A stretch of 64,000 nucleotides of DNA, taken from assembly GCF_007993935.1 (NCBI RefSeq), contig NZ_VITY01000005.1:124001-188000 (forward strand), written 5' to 3'. Position numbers and translations under genes: made by a program. Below are positions 25,740 through 34,232 of this stretch, piece by piece. How positions within the stretch are numbered: the stretch's first letter is position 1; each line of letters starts with the position of its first letter. The notes under the pieces are model-generated. The model had not been told where the DNA came from. It made no database searches and saw nothing but the letters and a program-made list of their open reading frames with translations. The DNA comes from Bradyrhizobium macuxiense (GTDB lineage: Bacteria > Pseudomonadota > Alphaproteobacteria > Rhizobiales > Xanthobacteraceae).

Positions 25740-25919
25740 CTACCCGAGGGTTGGCGACGTTTTCGTCGGCCAGTCGCAATCTCGGGGGCCAGCAGGATCG
25801 CTGTCTTCCGACGGCGGCTGCAAGATCTCGCCGATGACCGGTATCAAAAGCTGCTTCCGCATCTCGGCGAGGCGGGCGCGACAGTACTCATGATAAAGCA
25901 TGTCGAATATGGTGGACAT
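25740..25919 (-). CDS. Small protein of 59 residues, N-terminus like DUF1127 proteins
   Basis: A short frame starting MSTIFDMLYHEYCRARLAEM and continuing RKQLLIPVIGEI before a polar, Pro/Asp-rich tail ending PTKTSPTLG. GAAGAAGG lies about 8 bases before the ATG at 25919. The first 25 residues (aromatic, then Arg-rich helix) resemble small Arg-rich DUF1127-like proteins frequent in rhizobia, some of which bind RNA; this is similarity by eye only. It lies upstream of opgC on the same strand, 124 bases away. No function is assigned. Confidence 0.6.
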   Translation of the reverse strand: MSTIFDMLYHEYCRARLAEMRKQLLIPVIGEILQPPSEDSDPAGPRDCDWPTKTSPTLG

Positions 25920-26457
25920 GATCGAACGCCTTCTTCATCACTGAGGTTGAATTCCCACGTGACAGATTTCGACCATTTCAACCGGCGGCAAAAAGCGGTG
26001 CCGGGGATAGTTATGTCCGATGAACTCTGCCAGCGATGTCGCTATGGCAGCAAAATAAATTCGATTTCAAAATACTTGCCTGCCCGCAGCTCTCTGAGTT
26101 CGATCGATTGCCAGCAAGTTGGTAAAGCTGATTTGCGCTTTGCACGTTGCTAGGAATATCCAAACTCAATCCGATGGCAGCAATTATAAATAGAGCCGTC
26201 GCGACCGCCTCCTCTTAAAGGAGAAATATGGCTGCGACTTTCACAAATATTATACCCGTAATATCCTGATCACCGAGTGAACCAGTTCACATTAGCATCA
26301 ATCACAGGCGGGTGAGAATAGCAGACCGGTAGCATGGCTTCTTGGACTCGTGCGCACGGATCGAGCTTAGGTCGGTGCGTGAATTGCAAAATGCAGATAC
26401 TGGCTGCGGTGTGCCGCAGCATTTCGTTCTGATGTTTTGTGAAGGCTGGAGGTCCCC
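25920..26457. other. AT-rich intergenic region with palindromes and a 13-codon frame
   Basis: About 540 bases with clearly lower GC than the surroundings. TAAAGGAGAAAT is an excellent ribosome-binding site directly before ATG 26228, but the frame stops after 13 codons (MAATFTNIIPVIS, 26228-26269). ATATTA-N6-TAATAT (26247-26264) and GTGAAC-CA-GTTCAC (26277-26290) are perfect dyads that may be operators. The promoters of the 59-residue gene (minus strand) and the AraC-type gene (plus strand) must lie here. Confidence 0.55.
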
Positions 26458-27450
26458 ATGGCTACGGACGCAGCCGATTTTTCATCGCATCGATTTTCGA
26501 CGCGCGACCATCCGGAGCGTATTCGGGTCCCGTTATGGCGCGAGCACTTTGCACGATGCATCGTGCACGCCGATATCGAACCTCTATCGGACGTTCCGTT
26601 CCAGGCCGATGCGTCGCTGCACGCGGTTCAGGGTTTGCGTACGCTGGCGCTGAAGGGCACGTCCATGCGTTTCGCGCGCTTGCAAGCGAACCTTGCCGAC
26701 GGCGATGACTCGATCGGTGTCATCTTCTGCTCGTCCGCGAGAAGTCGGCTGTCGCAGCGCGGCGAGGACGTTGAGCTTCGCGGCACCGATGCGATCGCAA
26801 TTCTGCATTCCGAGCCCGTCAGCGTGACTTATGTCGAAGGACTGCAATTCGGCCTGGCCGTGCCGCGCGTGGCGCTTGCGCAACGCGTGACGGATGTGGA
26901 AGGCTTGGCCATGCGGCCGATCTGGCACCAAACGGAAGCCTTCCGCTTGTTCACGGCATATCTGAAATCGGTGTTCAAGACGGGAGCCCTGAGCGCCCCC
27001 GGACTTCGTGAGACGGTCGTGCACCACATCCATGATCTCGTCGCGCTCGCAATCGACGACTGTCCTGCGTTGGGCGAGAGCAGCGCGAGCGCCGTCGTTG
27101 CTGCGCGGCAGAATGCAGCACTCGACTACATCGCCCTCCACTTCGAGGAGCCCGGGCTCAACGTTCAGACGGTCGCACGCGGGCAGGGCATCTCGCCCCG
27201 CTATCTGCAGCGCCTGATGGCGTCGTCGGGATCATCGTTCACCGAGCGCCTCAATGAGTTGCGTCTTCAACGGGCGTTCCAGCTGCTCACCGGGTCCGAT
27301 GCCGGCCGTCAGCGAATCTCCGATATCGCGCTGGAGGTGGGTTTCTCGGACGTTTCGCATTTCAACCGCTTGTTCCGGGCTCGCTTCGGCGATTCACCGC
27401 GCGGCGTTCGGTTCGGACGCAAGGGATCCAGCGGAGCCGCGCGACTCTGA
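26458..27450 (+). CDS. AraC-family transcriptional regulator
   Basis: A 330-residue regulator. The N-terminal half (about 20-180) looks like the AraC_binding_2 sensor fold (LALKGTSMRFARLQANLADG, VELRGTDAIAILHSEP). The C-terminal paired helix-turn-helix (about 222-325) is clear: VQTVARGQGISPRYLQRLMA, then RISDIALEVGFSDVSHFNRL and FGDSPRGVR. GGAGG precedes the ATG at 26458. No target is evident, because the next genes are on the other strand; its own upstream palindromes may be its sites. Confidence 0.88.
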   Translation: MATDAADFSSHRFSTRDHPERIRVPLWREHFARCIVHADIEPLSDVPFQADASLHAVQGLRTLALKGTSMRFARLQANLADGDDSIGVIFCSSARSRLSQRGEDVELRGTDAIAILHSEPVSVTYVEGLQFGLAVPRVALAQRVTDVEGLAMRPIWHQTEAFRLFTAYLKSVFKTGALSAPGLRETVVHHIHDLVALAIDDCPALGESSASAVVAARQNAALDYIALHFEEPGLNVQTVARGQGISPRYLQRLMASSGSSFTERLNELRLQRAFQLLTGSDAGRQRISDIALEVGFSDVSHFNRLFRARFGDSPRGVRFGRKGSSGAARL

Positions 27451-27513
27451 TCGAGAAAGAGGCGTCTGCGTAGTCCAACAGCCGATGTTCGCGGATTGCT
27501 GAGACTGTCCGCC

Positions 27514-28209
27514 TTATACTTCCAGCCATTCCTCGCGAATGGCGGCGTTGTTCTTGAGCTGCTCGGGCGTGCCCTCGAACACGACGCGGCCGTGGCCCAT
27601 GATGTAGACCCGGTTCGAGATCTTCATCGCGATCGACAGCTTCTGCTCGACCAGCAGGATGGCGACGCCGGCTTTGGCGATCCGCGCGATCAGTTCGCCG
27701 ACCTGCTGCACGATCAGCGGCGCGAGACCCTCGGTCGGCTCGTCGATCATCATCAGCTCGGGGTCGCCGAGCAAGGTGCGGCAGGTGGTCAGCATCTGCT
27801 TCTCGCCGCCCGACAACACGCCTGCCGGCGTGTCGGCACGGCGGGCGAGATTGGGAAACATGTCGAGCATCTCCTGCAGCCGCCACTTGCCGGGCCGGCG
27901 CGGGTCCTTGATGCCGAGGATCAGGTTCTGGCGCACCGTCAGGCTCGGGAAGATGTCGCGATGCTCGGGCACATAGCCGAGCCCGAGGCGGGCGATCTTG
28001 TAGCTCGGAAGGCCCGCGATGTCCTGGCCCTTGAAGCGGATGGTGCCCTGCGGCGGCACCTCGCCCATGATCGCCTTGACGGTGGTCGAGCGGCCGACGC
28101 CGTTGCGGCCGAGCAGGCTGACCACCTCGCCGGCGGCGATGTCGAGATCGACGCCCTGCAGGATGTGGCTCTTGCCGTAATAGGCGTGAAGATTCCTGAC
28201 CTCGAGCAT
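27514..28209 (-). CDS. livF: Branched-chain amino-acid-type ABC transporter ATPase (LivF-like)
   Basis: A 231-residue ATPase of the HAAT family. Walker A is unusual: LLGRNGVGRSTTVKA, with Arg (GVGRST) where the catalytic Lys of GxGKST normally sits. The signature is LSGGEKQMLTTCRTLL and Walker B is LMMIDEPTEGLAP. The C-terminus (MGHGRVVFEGTPEQLKNNAA) is typical of LivF. The partner LivG keeps a normal Walker A, so the heterodimer may have one weakened ATP site, or the base at this codon may deserve checking. Last gene of livKHMGF; the start at 28209 touches the livG stop. Confidence 0.93.
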   Translation of the reverse strand: MLEVRNLHAYYGKSHILQGVDLDIAAGEVVSLLGRNGVGRSTTVKAIMGEVPPQGTIRFKGQDIAGLPSYKIARLGLGYVPEHRDIFPSLTVRQNLILGIKDPRRPGKWRLQEMLDMFPNLARRADTPAGVLSGGEKQMLTTCRTLLGDPELMMIDEPTEGLAPLIVQQVGELIARIAKAGVAILLVEQKLSIAMKISNRVYIMGHGRVVFEGTPEQLKNNAAIREEWLEV

Positions 28210-28958
28210 CAGTCGACCTCCTCGCCGAGATAGGCTTCCTTGACCTTCGGGTTGCCGCGGATTTCTTCAGGAGTGCCGGAGGCGATGATGTGGCCGTAGA
28301 CCAGCACCGAGATGCGGTCGGCGAGGCCGAACACCACGCTCATGTCGTGCTCGACGATGACGAGGGTGCGGCCCTCGGTGAGGCGGCGGATCAGCGCGAC
28401 GGCGCGTTCGGTCTCGGCGTGGCTCATGCCCGCGGTCGGCTCGTCCAGCATGATGACGCTGGCGCCGCCGGCGATCGTGATGCCGATCTCGAGCTCGCGC
28501 TGCTCGGCATAGGTGAGCAAGCCCGCCGGAACGTCGCGGCGATGGCTGAGATGGATATCGTCGAGGATCTGCGCGGTGCGCTGCTTCACCTCGGGCAGAC
28601 TGTCGGTGTTCTTCCAGAACGCATAGCGGTGGCCGGTCGCCCACAGCACGGCGCAGCGGACGTTCTCCCACACCGTCATGCGGGCGAACACGTTGGTGAC
28701 CTGGAACGAGCGCGACAGCCCGCGCCGGTTGATCTCGAATGGCCGCAGGCCCGAGGTCACCTCGCCGTTCAGGCGGATCTCGCCCGAGGTCGGCTTGATG
28801 TGGCCAGAGATCAGGTTGAACGTCGTCGACTTGCCGGCGCCGTTCGGGCCGATGATGGCGTGACGCTCGCCCTTCGCGACGCTCAGATTGAGGTCGCGGA
28901 TGATCTGGACATTGCCGAAGCTTTTCTCGACGGCGTTGACTTGGATGGCAGCGGTCAT
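28209..28958 (-). CDS. livG: Branched-chain amino-acid-type ABC transporter ATPase (LivG-like)
   Basis: A 249-residue ATPase with an intact Walker A (IIGPNGAGKSTTFNLISG), the LivG-type insertion region around SRSFQVTNVFARMTVWENVR, a signature reduced to LLTYAEQRELEIGITIAGGA (the usual LSYGEQR reads LTYAEQR), Walker B VIMLDEPTAGMS and H-loop VIVEHDMSVVFGLADRISVL. The start overlaps the livM stop by 4 bases. Substrates of this family range from branched-chain amino acids to urea, amides and aromatic acids, so the name gives the family only. Confidence 0.93.
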   Translation of the reverse strand: MTAAIQVNAVEKSFGNVQIIRDLNLSVAKGERHAIIGPNGAGKSTTFNLISGHIKPTSGEIRLNGEVTSGLRPFEINRRGLSRSFQVTNVFARMTVWENVRCAVLWATGHRYAFWKNTDSLPEVKQRTAQILDDIHLSHRRDVPAGLLTYAEQRELEIGITIAGGASVIMLDEPTAGMSHAETERAVALIRRLTEGRTLVIVEHDMSVVFGLADRISVLVYGHIIASGTPEEIRGNPKVKEAYLGEEVD

Positions 28959-30247
28959 GCGAGATACCCTCGATCACGGGCCACCGTCGCGGCGCGATCC
29001 CAGGCCTCGGCAACGCGCCGCCAGGTGATGCGCGCGATCAGGAAGCCGCCGACCACCAGAACCGCCGCAGCCGCCCAGGTGGTCGGCGCGGTCGCGACGA
29101 AGGGGATGCCGAGCAGGTTGATCGGGTCGCCACCGGAGAAGCGTGCGACGGTCTCGATGGCCAGGATGATGCCGAGCGCAAACGCCAGCGTCGGAATCGC
29201 CGCGACCAGGTAGGACGGGATCACGGTGCCGAGCGTGCCGGCGCGGATCAGCGGACGGTGCTTCATCAGGATCCCGGCGATGCCGCCTGGTGCGAACATC
29301 ACGATGCCGATGAAGATGACGCCGAAATAGAGCTGCCAGACCGAGGTGACGTTGGTCAGCCCGAGTTGCAGATAGGTGACCAGGATGGCACCCAGGATCG
29401 GACCGAAGAAATAGGCGGTGCCGCCGATGAAGGTGGAGAACAGCACGAAGCCCGATTGCATGGCGCCGAGATAGGCCGAGTTGGCGATCTCGAAATTGAT
29501 CGCGGTCAGCCCACCGGCGATGCCGGCGAAGAAGCCCGCGAACATGTAGGCGAGGTAGCGCACCACATGCGGATCGTAGCCGATGAACTCGACGCGCTCC
29601 GGATTGTCGCGCACGGCGTTGCAGATGCGCCCGAGCGGCGTGCGGGTCAGCGCGTACATTGCGATCGCCGAGACCAGCACCCAGAACGCGATCAGATAGT
29701 AGACCTGGATCTGCGGCCCGAAGGTCCAGCCGAACAGCGGCATCAGCGAGGTGCGGTCGGTGGTGATGCCGGATTCGCCGCCGAATACGCTGCGCAGGAT
29801 CAGCGAGGACGAGGCGACCAGTTCGCCGATGCCGAGCGAGATCATCGCAAACACGGTGCCGGCGCGCTTGGTCATGACCCAGCCGACCAGCAAAGCGAAC
29901 GCCATGCCGCCGATGCCGCCGACCAAGGGGATCACTGGCAGCGGGATCGGCCAGTTGTGGCTCGCGACCGCGTTCATGACGTGGACCGCGAGGAAGCCGC
30001 CGAGGCCGTACTGCACCGCGTGTCCGAACGACAGCAGCCCGGTCTGGCCGAGCAGGATGTTGTAGGACAGCGCGAAGATGATCGCGATGCCGATCAGGCT
30101 GAACGAGGTCAGCGAGCCGCCGGAGGAGAAGATCAGCGGCAGCACCACGAGCGCTATGGCTGCGAGCAGCCAGACGCCATAGAAGCCGAGGGCGCCGCCG
30201 GACTCCTGCTTGGCCGCGGCGAGGGAGGGCGTGGGAGCGTTCGTCAT
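28955..30247 (-). CDS. livM: Branched-chain amino-acid-type ABC transporter permease (LivM-like)
   Basis: A 430-residue inner-membrane permease, longer than typical LivM (about 320-360) because of an N-terminal extension and long final helices. Features are ALSYNILLGQTGLLSFGHAV (family hallmark), RTPLGRICNAVRDNPERVEF (EAA-like loop) and LGAILVTYLQLGLTNV. The start is set at ATG 30247, which overlaps the livH stop; the frame open further upstream is a shadow of livH. Confidence 0.92.
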   Translation of the reverse strand: MTNAPTPSLAAAKQESGGALGFYGVWLLAAIALVVLPLIFSSGGSLTSFSLIGIAIIFALSYNILLGQTGLLSFGHAVQYGLGGFLAVHVMNAVASHNWPIPLPVIPLVGGIGGMAFALLVGWVMTKRAGTVFAMISLGIGELVASSSLILRSVFGGESGITTDRTSLMPLFGWTFGPQIQVYYLIAFWVLVSAIAMYALTRTPLGRICNAVRDNPERVEFIGYDPHVVRYLAYMFAGFFAGIAGGLTAINFEIANSAYLGAMQSGFVLFSTFIGGTAYFFGPILGAILVTYLQLGLTNVTSVWQLYFGVIFIGIVMFAPGGIAGILMKHRPLIRAGTLGTVIPSYLVAAIPTLAFALGIILAIETVARFSGGDPINLLGIPFVATAPTTWAAAAVLVVGGFLIARITWRRVAEAWDRAATVARDRGYLA

Positions 30248-31191
30248 GACTCGCGCGTCCCCAAGAGGCCCATCGGGCGGAAGATCAGCACCAGCACCAG
30301 CAGCAGATAGGGCAGGATCGGCGCGATCTGCGCGATCGTGACGTTCCAGATGTCGGTGAGCGGCGAGGGGCCGAGGCTCGGATCGAGCGGCCCGAACACG
30401 CTGGCGAGCGAGCCGTTCAGCGCGACCGCAAAAGTCTGGATCAATCCGATCAGCAGTGAGGCGATGAAGGCGCCGGGCAGCGAGCCGAGGCCGCCGAACA
30501 CGATGACGACAAACAGGATCGGACCGAGATATGCAGCCATGTCGGACTGCGTCACCAGCGAGGGACCGGCGATGACGCCGGCAAGACCCGCCAGCGCGCT
30601 GCCGACGCCGAACACCAGCATGAACACGCGGCCGACATTGTGGCCGAGATGGCCGACCATGCTCGGATGGGTCAATGCGGCCTGTACGATCAGGCCGACC
30701 CGGGTCCGCTTCAAGGTGACCAGCAGCGCGATGAAGATCACGACCGAGACCACCAGCATGAAGATCTTGTAGGCGGGGTAGTTGGTGGAGAACACGGTGA
30801 AGGCGGGGAAGTCGAGCACTGCCGGGACGCGGTAGTCGACCGGGCTCTTGCCCCAGATCATCGAGACGATCTCTTCGATCGCGAAAGCCAAACCAAAGGT
30901 CAAAAGCAGCTCGGCGACATGGCCGTGCTTGTGGGTGTTGCGCAGGCCGTAGCGCTCGACGCCCATGCCGACCACGCCAACCAGCAGCGGCGCGATCACC
31001 AGCGCCGGCCAAAAGCCGATCCAGCGGGTGAGCTGATAACCGAAGAACGCGCCCAGCATGTAGAAGCTGGCATGCGCGAAGTTCAGCACGCCCATCATGC
31101 TGAAGATGACGGTGAGCCCGCTGGACAGCAGGAACAACAGCATGCCGAACAAGACGCCGTTGAGCGTCGAGATGACGATCAGCTCAGCCAC
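30244..31191 (-). CDS. livH: Branched-chain amino-acid-type ABC transporter permease (LivH-like)
   Basis: A 315-residue permease with LivH hallmarks: LNGVLFGMLLFLLSSGLTVI, FSMMGVLNFAHASFYMLGAF and ALTHPSMVGHLGHNVGRVFM followed by LAGLAGVIAGP. It appears to start with GTG at 31191, which aligns with the usual N-terminus (MAELIVISTLNGV). It follows livK after a 158-base gap that carries a palindromic repeat, and overlaps livM by 4 bases. Confidence 0.93.
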   Translation of the reverse strand: MAELIVISTLNGVLFGMLLFLLSSGLTVIFSMMGVLNFAHASFYMLGAFFGYQLTRWIGFWPALVIAPLLVGVVGMGVERYGLRNTHKHGHVAELLLTFGLAFAIEEIVSMIWGKSPVDYRVPAVLDFPAFTVFSTNYPAYKIFMLVVSVVIFIALLVTLKRTRVGLIVQAALTHPSMVGHLGHNVGRVFMLVFGVGSALAGLAGVIAGPSLVTQSDMAAYLGPILFVVIVFGGLGSLPGAFIASLLIGLIQTFAVALNGSLASVFGPLDPSLGPSPLTDIWNVTIAQIAPILPYLLLVLVLIFRPMGLLGTRES

Positions 31192-31258
31192 GGTGCACTC
31201 GCTTGAGAATGGGAACGGTTCACGTGATCAAAGACCTGTCGAAGGAAATTTATCACCG

Positions 31259-31339
31259 GTCATTCCGGGGCGATGCGAAGCATCGAACCCGGAATCTCGA
31301 GATTCCGGGTCTGGTGCTTGCGCACCATCCCGGAATGAC
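31259..31339. repeat. Palindromic intergenic repeat (REP-like) between livK and livH
   Basis: GTCATTCCGGG (31259-31269) is inverted at 31329-31339, with a perfect 22-base palindrome at 31288-31309 (centre GAATCTCGAGATTC). This composition is typical of a repeat scattered through Bradyrhizobium genomes. Between livK and the distal genes it could end or stabilise the livK transcript. Confidence 0.85.
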
Positions 31340-31349
31340 GTTTGGCCGA

Positions 31350-32588
31350 TCAGGGCCGCTTCATGTTGCAGGTGGTCGGCAGCATCGTCTGCGCGGTATC
31401 GATCTTGGAGACGATGTGCCAGCCCCAGCCGGTGTTCTCCTCGTCGAACGGTTCCTTGGCCTTGTCGGCCAGCGAGCCGAACGAGGAGATGTAGATCGGC
31501 TGGAAGAACTGGTGGTCGTCCTTGCGCATGAAGCCTTCACCGCCGTCGAACACGTCGAACTTCACGCCTTCGAGCGCGGCCGCGACCTTCACCGGATCGA
31601 TCGAGTTGGCCTTCTCGGCGGCTGCCTTGAACATCCGCATCTCGTTGACCGCGCGCGGATACCACACGGAAATGCCGGTCTTGGCGCGGAAGTCCTTCTC
31701 GAAGTCCATTGCCGCCTTGTTGCCGGAGTTCGGCACGCCTTCGCTGATCTGGAACACCTGGTTCTCGAGACCGGTCTGCTTGATCGCGGTCGGTCCGCCG
31801 GCGCCGCCGGCATAATAGGTGTACCAGTTGACCTTGAGGCCGGCGTCGGCCGCGGCCTTCAGCAGCAGCGCGAAGTCCTGGCCCCAGTTGCCGGTCACGA
31901 CGGTGTCGGCGCCGGACGCCTTGATCTTGGCGATGTAGGGCGAGAAGTCGGTGACCTTGAGCATCGGATGCAGTTCGTCGCCGACGAGCTGGATATCCGG
32001 CCGCTTTTCACCCAGCATCTTGCGCGCAGCAGTGCGCACCGACTGGCCGAACGAATAGTCCATGTTGATCAGGTAGACCTTCTTGATGGACTGCTGGCCC
32101 TTCATGTAGTTGGTCAGCGCTTCCATCTTGATGTCCGAGTTCGCATCCCAGCGGAAATGCCAGTAGCTGCACTTCTCGTTGGTCATGCTCGGATCGACCG
32201 CGGCGTAGTTGAAGTAGAGCACTTCCTTGCCGGGGTTGCGCGAATTGTGTTTGGTGACGAAGTCTTCCAGCGCGGCACCGACCGACGAGCCGTTGCCCTG
32301 GGTGATGTAGTGGACGCCGGCGTCGACCGCCTTCTGCGCCTGCACCAGGCTTTCCTGCGGATTGGTCTTGTTGTCGAGCGGAACGATTTCGACCTTGTGG
32401 CCGAGGATGCCGCCCTTGGCGTTCAGTTCGTCGGCGAGATACTGAAACGTCTTCAGGCCGCCTTCGCCAACGCTGGCGCCGCCGCCGGAGAGCGGATCGA
32501 TGTAGCCGATCTTGATGGATTCCTGCGCGGACGCCGCGCCTCCCAACACCGTCAGTGCCGCCGTGGCAGCAACGATCAGCCTGCGCAT
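31350..32588 (-). CDS. livK: ABC transporter substrate-binding protein (LivK-like)
   Basis: A 412-residue periplasmic binding protein. The signal peptide MRRLIVAATAALTVLGGA (cleavage after ASA) precedes IKIGYIDPLSGGGASVGEGG, the Peripla_BP_6 opening that contacts ligand. VEIVPLDNKTNPQESLVQAQ and YLINMDYSFGQSVRTAARKM are further family blocks. AAGGGAGAAAGCAGG directly precedes the ATG at 32588, preferred over an ATG 7 codons upstream. The ligand cannot be told; the size and N-terminal motif resemble binding proteins for aromatic or other carboxylates as well as amino acids. First gene of the liv unit. Confidence 0.92.
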   Translation of the reverse strand: MRRLIVAATAALTVLGGAASAQESIKIGYIDPLSGGGASVGEGGLKTFQYLADELNAKGGILGHKVEIVPLDNKTNPQESLVQAQKAVDAGVHYITQGNGSSVGAALEDFVTKHNSRNPGKEVLYFNYAAVDPSMTNEKCSYWHFRWDANSDIKMEALTNYMKGQQSIKKVYLINMDYSFGQSVRTAARKMLGEKRPDIQLVGDELHPMLKVTDFSPYIAKIKASGADTVVTGNWGQDFALLLKAAADAGLKVNWYTYYAGGAGGPTAIKQTGLENQVFQISEGVPNSGNKAAMDFEKDFRAKTGISVWYPRAVNEMRMFKAAAEKANSIDPVKVAAALEGVKFDVFDGGEGFMRKDDHQFFQPIYISSFGSLADKAKEPFDEENTGWGWHIVSKIDTAQTMLPTTCNMKRP

Positions 32589-32707
32589 CCTGCTTTCTCC
32601 CTTGCTCATGTTTCTTGATCTTCAGCGATCGAAGCCGTCTCATAACCTCAATTGCCGAGCCTTCGCAACTTTCGCTTTGAATACTGCGTCAAGTTTTCGC
32701 GCGGGGT

Positions 32708-32729
32708 ATTATAATGTTATAGGCTATAA
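32708..32729 (-). promoter_or_regulatory. Candidate promoter and operator of livK
   Basis: In an AT-rich stretch on the minus strand, TATAAT (32713 to 32708) makes a good -10, and a perfect 13-base dyad TTATAGGCTATAA (32717-32729) lies just upstream where it would overlap polymerase. The adjacent tandem TetR regulator is the obvious candidate to bind it. The -35 box is not clear. Confidence 0.5.
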
Positions 32730-32886
32730 ATGTTTCGAGATACCGCGAGATCCGACGCAGATTTGAACCACAAGTAAACTTTTGGATGAGGCATTCGCCG
32801 GCTCGTTTGAAACCGACGTCGTCCGAATTCCGGCGAGACAAGCCTGGTCCGGGAGGCATTATAGCGGCGGGACGCGAATTGGCGAT

Positions 32887-34110
32887 TCAAGCCCGCGGGC
32901 GCGGCTTGAGGCCCGAGAGGAAGAGCCGCGCGAAGTGATCGGCGATCTCGACGGCAGACCAGTCGCGCCGGGTCTTGAACCAGATCGGATACCAATGCCC
33001 CATGCCGGTTAAAATCCGCTCGGCGAAATATGTATCGATGCGGCGGAAGCGGCCCTCGTCGATCCAGCGTTGATAGCTGTCCTGGTCTCGCCGGATCGTC
33101 GCCAGCACCTGGCCGACATATTCCTTCCGGTCAGCGTCGTTGAGATAGTTGATGTTGTGGTAGGTCGCCTTGGGGCCGCAGGGCGTGTCGTGCAGCATCA
33201 GCAGCAGGCGGATTCTCTGCACGATGTGGTCGAACGCCCCGAGGCTGTGCTCTTGCAGGTGCTCGCGAATGCTGACCTCGCCGGCAAGCCCGCGTCGCAG
33301 GCAGGCCAGCAGCAGGCTCTCTTTTTCGCTGAAGTGATAGTAGATGCCGGCGCGGGTGATGCCCGCATCCGCAGCGATGCTCTCGAGCGACGTGCCCGAC
33401 GCGCCCCGGCGATTGAAGCTGTCCGAGGCGATCGAAAGCATCCTGTCGAACTTCGCGGCCCGCTTGTTCAACGCCGCACGCGACGCGAGGAAAGGCGCGA
33501 GGCTGAGCGGCTCGGGCATCTCGGGAAGCGCGATCTCGCGCCGGTACACGCCGTGCGTGATGATGTCGTCGATCGCATCGATCGCCTGCTGGCGCGTGTA
33601 GTAGTCGCGTTCGGACAGCCAGAACGGCACCCAGTCCAGGATCGAGATCAGCGCCACCGCCGTCAGCTGCGGCTCGTCGCAGGCGATCGAACCGTCCGCC
33701 ACGCCCCGTTCCAGGATTTTCGCCAGCAGTGCGGCGTTCTGCCAGCGCTTGGCGTGGACCTCGCTGCTGTAGGGCGCGGCAAGCGCATCGATATCGGTGA
33801 ACAGGATCATGCGCTGGCCCTCGGGCCGCAGCCGGCCGCGCACGAAGCGCCTGACGATCTCGAGCCCGTCGATACCGGGCTCGGCCGCGGCTTCGATTTC
33901 GTGCCGGTAGATCGCAAGGCCCCGCAGATAGCAGTGGAAGATCAGATCTTCCTTGTCGCGGAAATAGTGGTACAGCGCGCCCGGCACGGCCCGAACCGAC
34001 GCCGCGACCTGCTCCATCGTCACGTTCGCATACGAGTGGCGGGCAAACAGCCGGGAAGCTGAGACGAGGATTTCTTCAGCCCGGTCCGTCGGGTCGGCGG
34101 CGACTTGCAA
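32887..34110 (-). CDS. Tandem TetR-type transcriptional regulator (two HTH domains)
   Basis: A 407-residue protein, twice the usual TetR length, with two complete TetR helix-turn-helix domains. The first (about 8-60) has ILVSASRLFARHSYANVTME then GALYHYFRDKEDLIF; the second (about 225-275) has FNRRGASGTSLESIAADAGI then AGIYYHFSEKESLLLACLRR. Each is followed by a helical ligand/dimer domain. The gene starts with TTG at 34110, supported by AGGAAGGG 9 bases before it. It is divergent from the gene at 34233 and lies upstream of livK, which it may control. Confidence 0.9.
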   Translation of the reverse strand: MQVAADPTDRAEEILVSASRLFARHSYANVTMEQVAASVRAVPGALYHYFRDKEDLIFHCYLRGLAIYRHEIEAAAEPGIDGLEIVRRFVRGRLRPEGQRMILFTDIDALAAPYSSEVHAKRWQNAALLAKILERGVADGSIACDEPQLTAVALISILDWVPFWLSERDYYTRQQAIDAIDDIITHGVYRREIALPEMPEPLSLAPFLASRAALNKRAAKFDRMLSIASDSFNRRGASGTSLESIAADAGITRAGIYYHFSEKESLLLACLRRGLAGEVSIREHLQEHSLGAFDHIVQRIRLLLMLHDTPCGPKATYHNINYLNDADRKEYVGQVLATIRRDQDSYQRWIDEGRFRRIDTYFAERILTGMGHWYPIWFKTRRDWSAVEIADHFARLFLSGLKPRPRA

Positions 34111-34138
34111 GCTCGAATGCCCTTCCTGATCGCGGAAC

Positions 34139-34164
34139 GATAATCCGCACGCGAGATAATCCGC
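34139..34164 (+). promoter_or_regulatory. Direct repeat in the divergent promoter
   Basis: GATAATCCGC occurs at 34139-34148 and 34155-34164, a 16-base step, between the tandem TetR gene and the gene at 34233. A direct repeat rather than a dyad could suit a protein with two unequal DNA-binding domains on one chain; this is speculative. Confidence 0.45.
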
Positions 34165-34232
34165 TTGGCAGCGGCTTGTCGATCTGCGATAGACGGTGGC
34201 ATACCATACACCAGCAGTCCTTTGGAGAGAGC

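Noticed and set aside
30248..31012. N-terminal extension of the LivM frame
   Set aside because: It overlaps livH in another frame and has Arg-rich shadow composition; the LivM N-terminus at 30247 fits the family.
31192..31349. tRNA-like GGTTCGA-type words near 31280
   Set aside because: They belong to the palindromic repeat; no cloverleaf could be formed.
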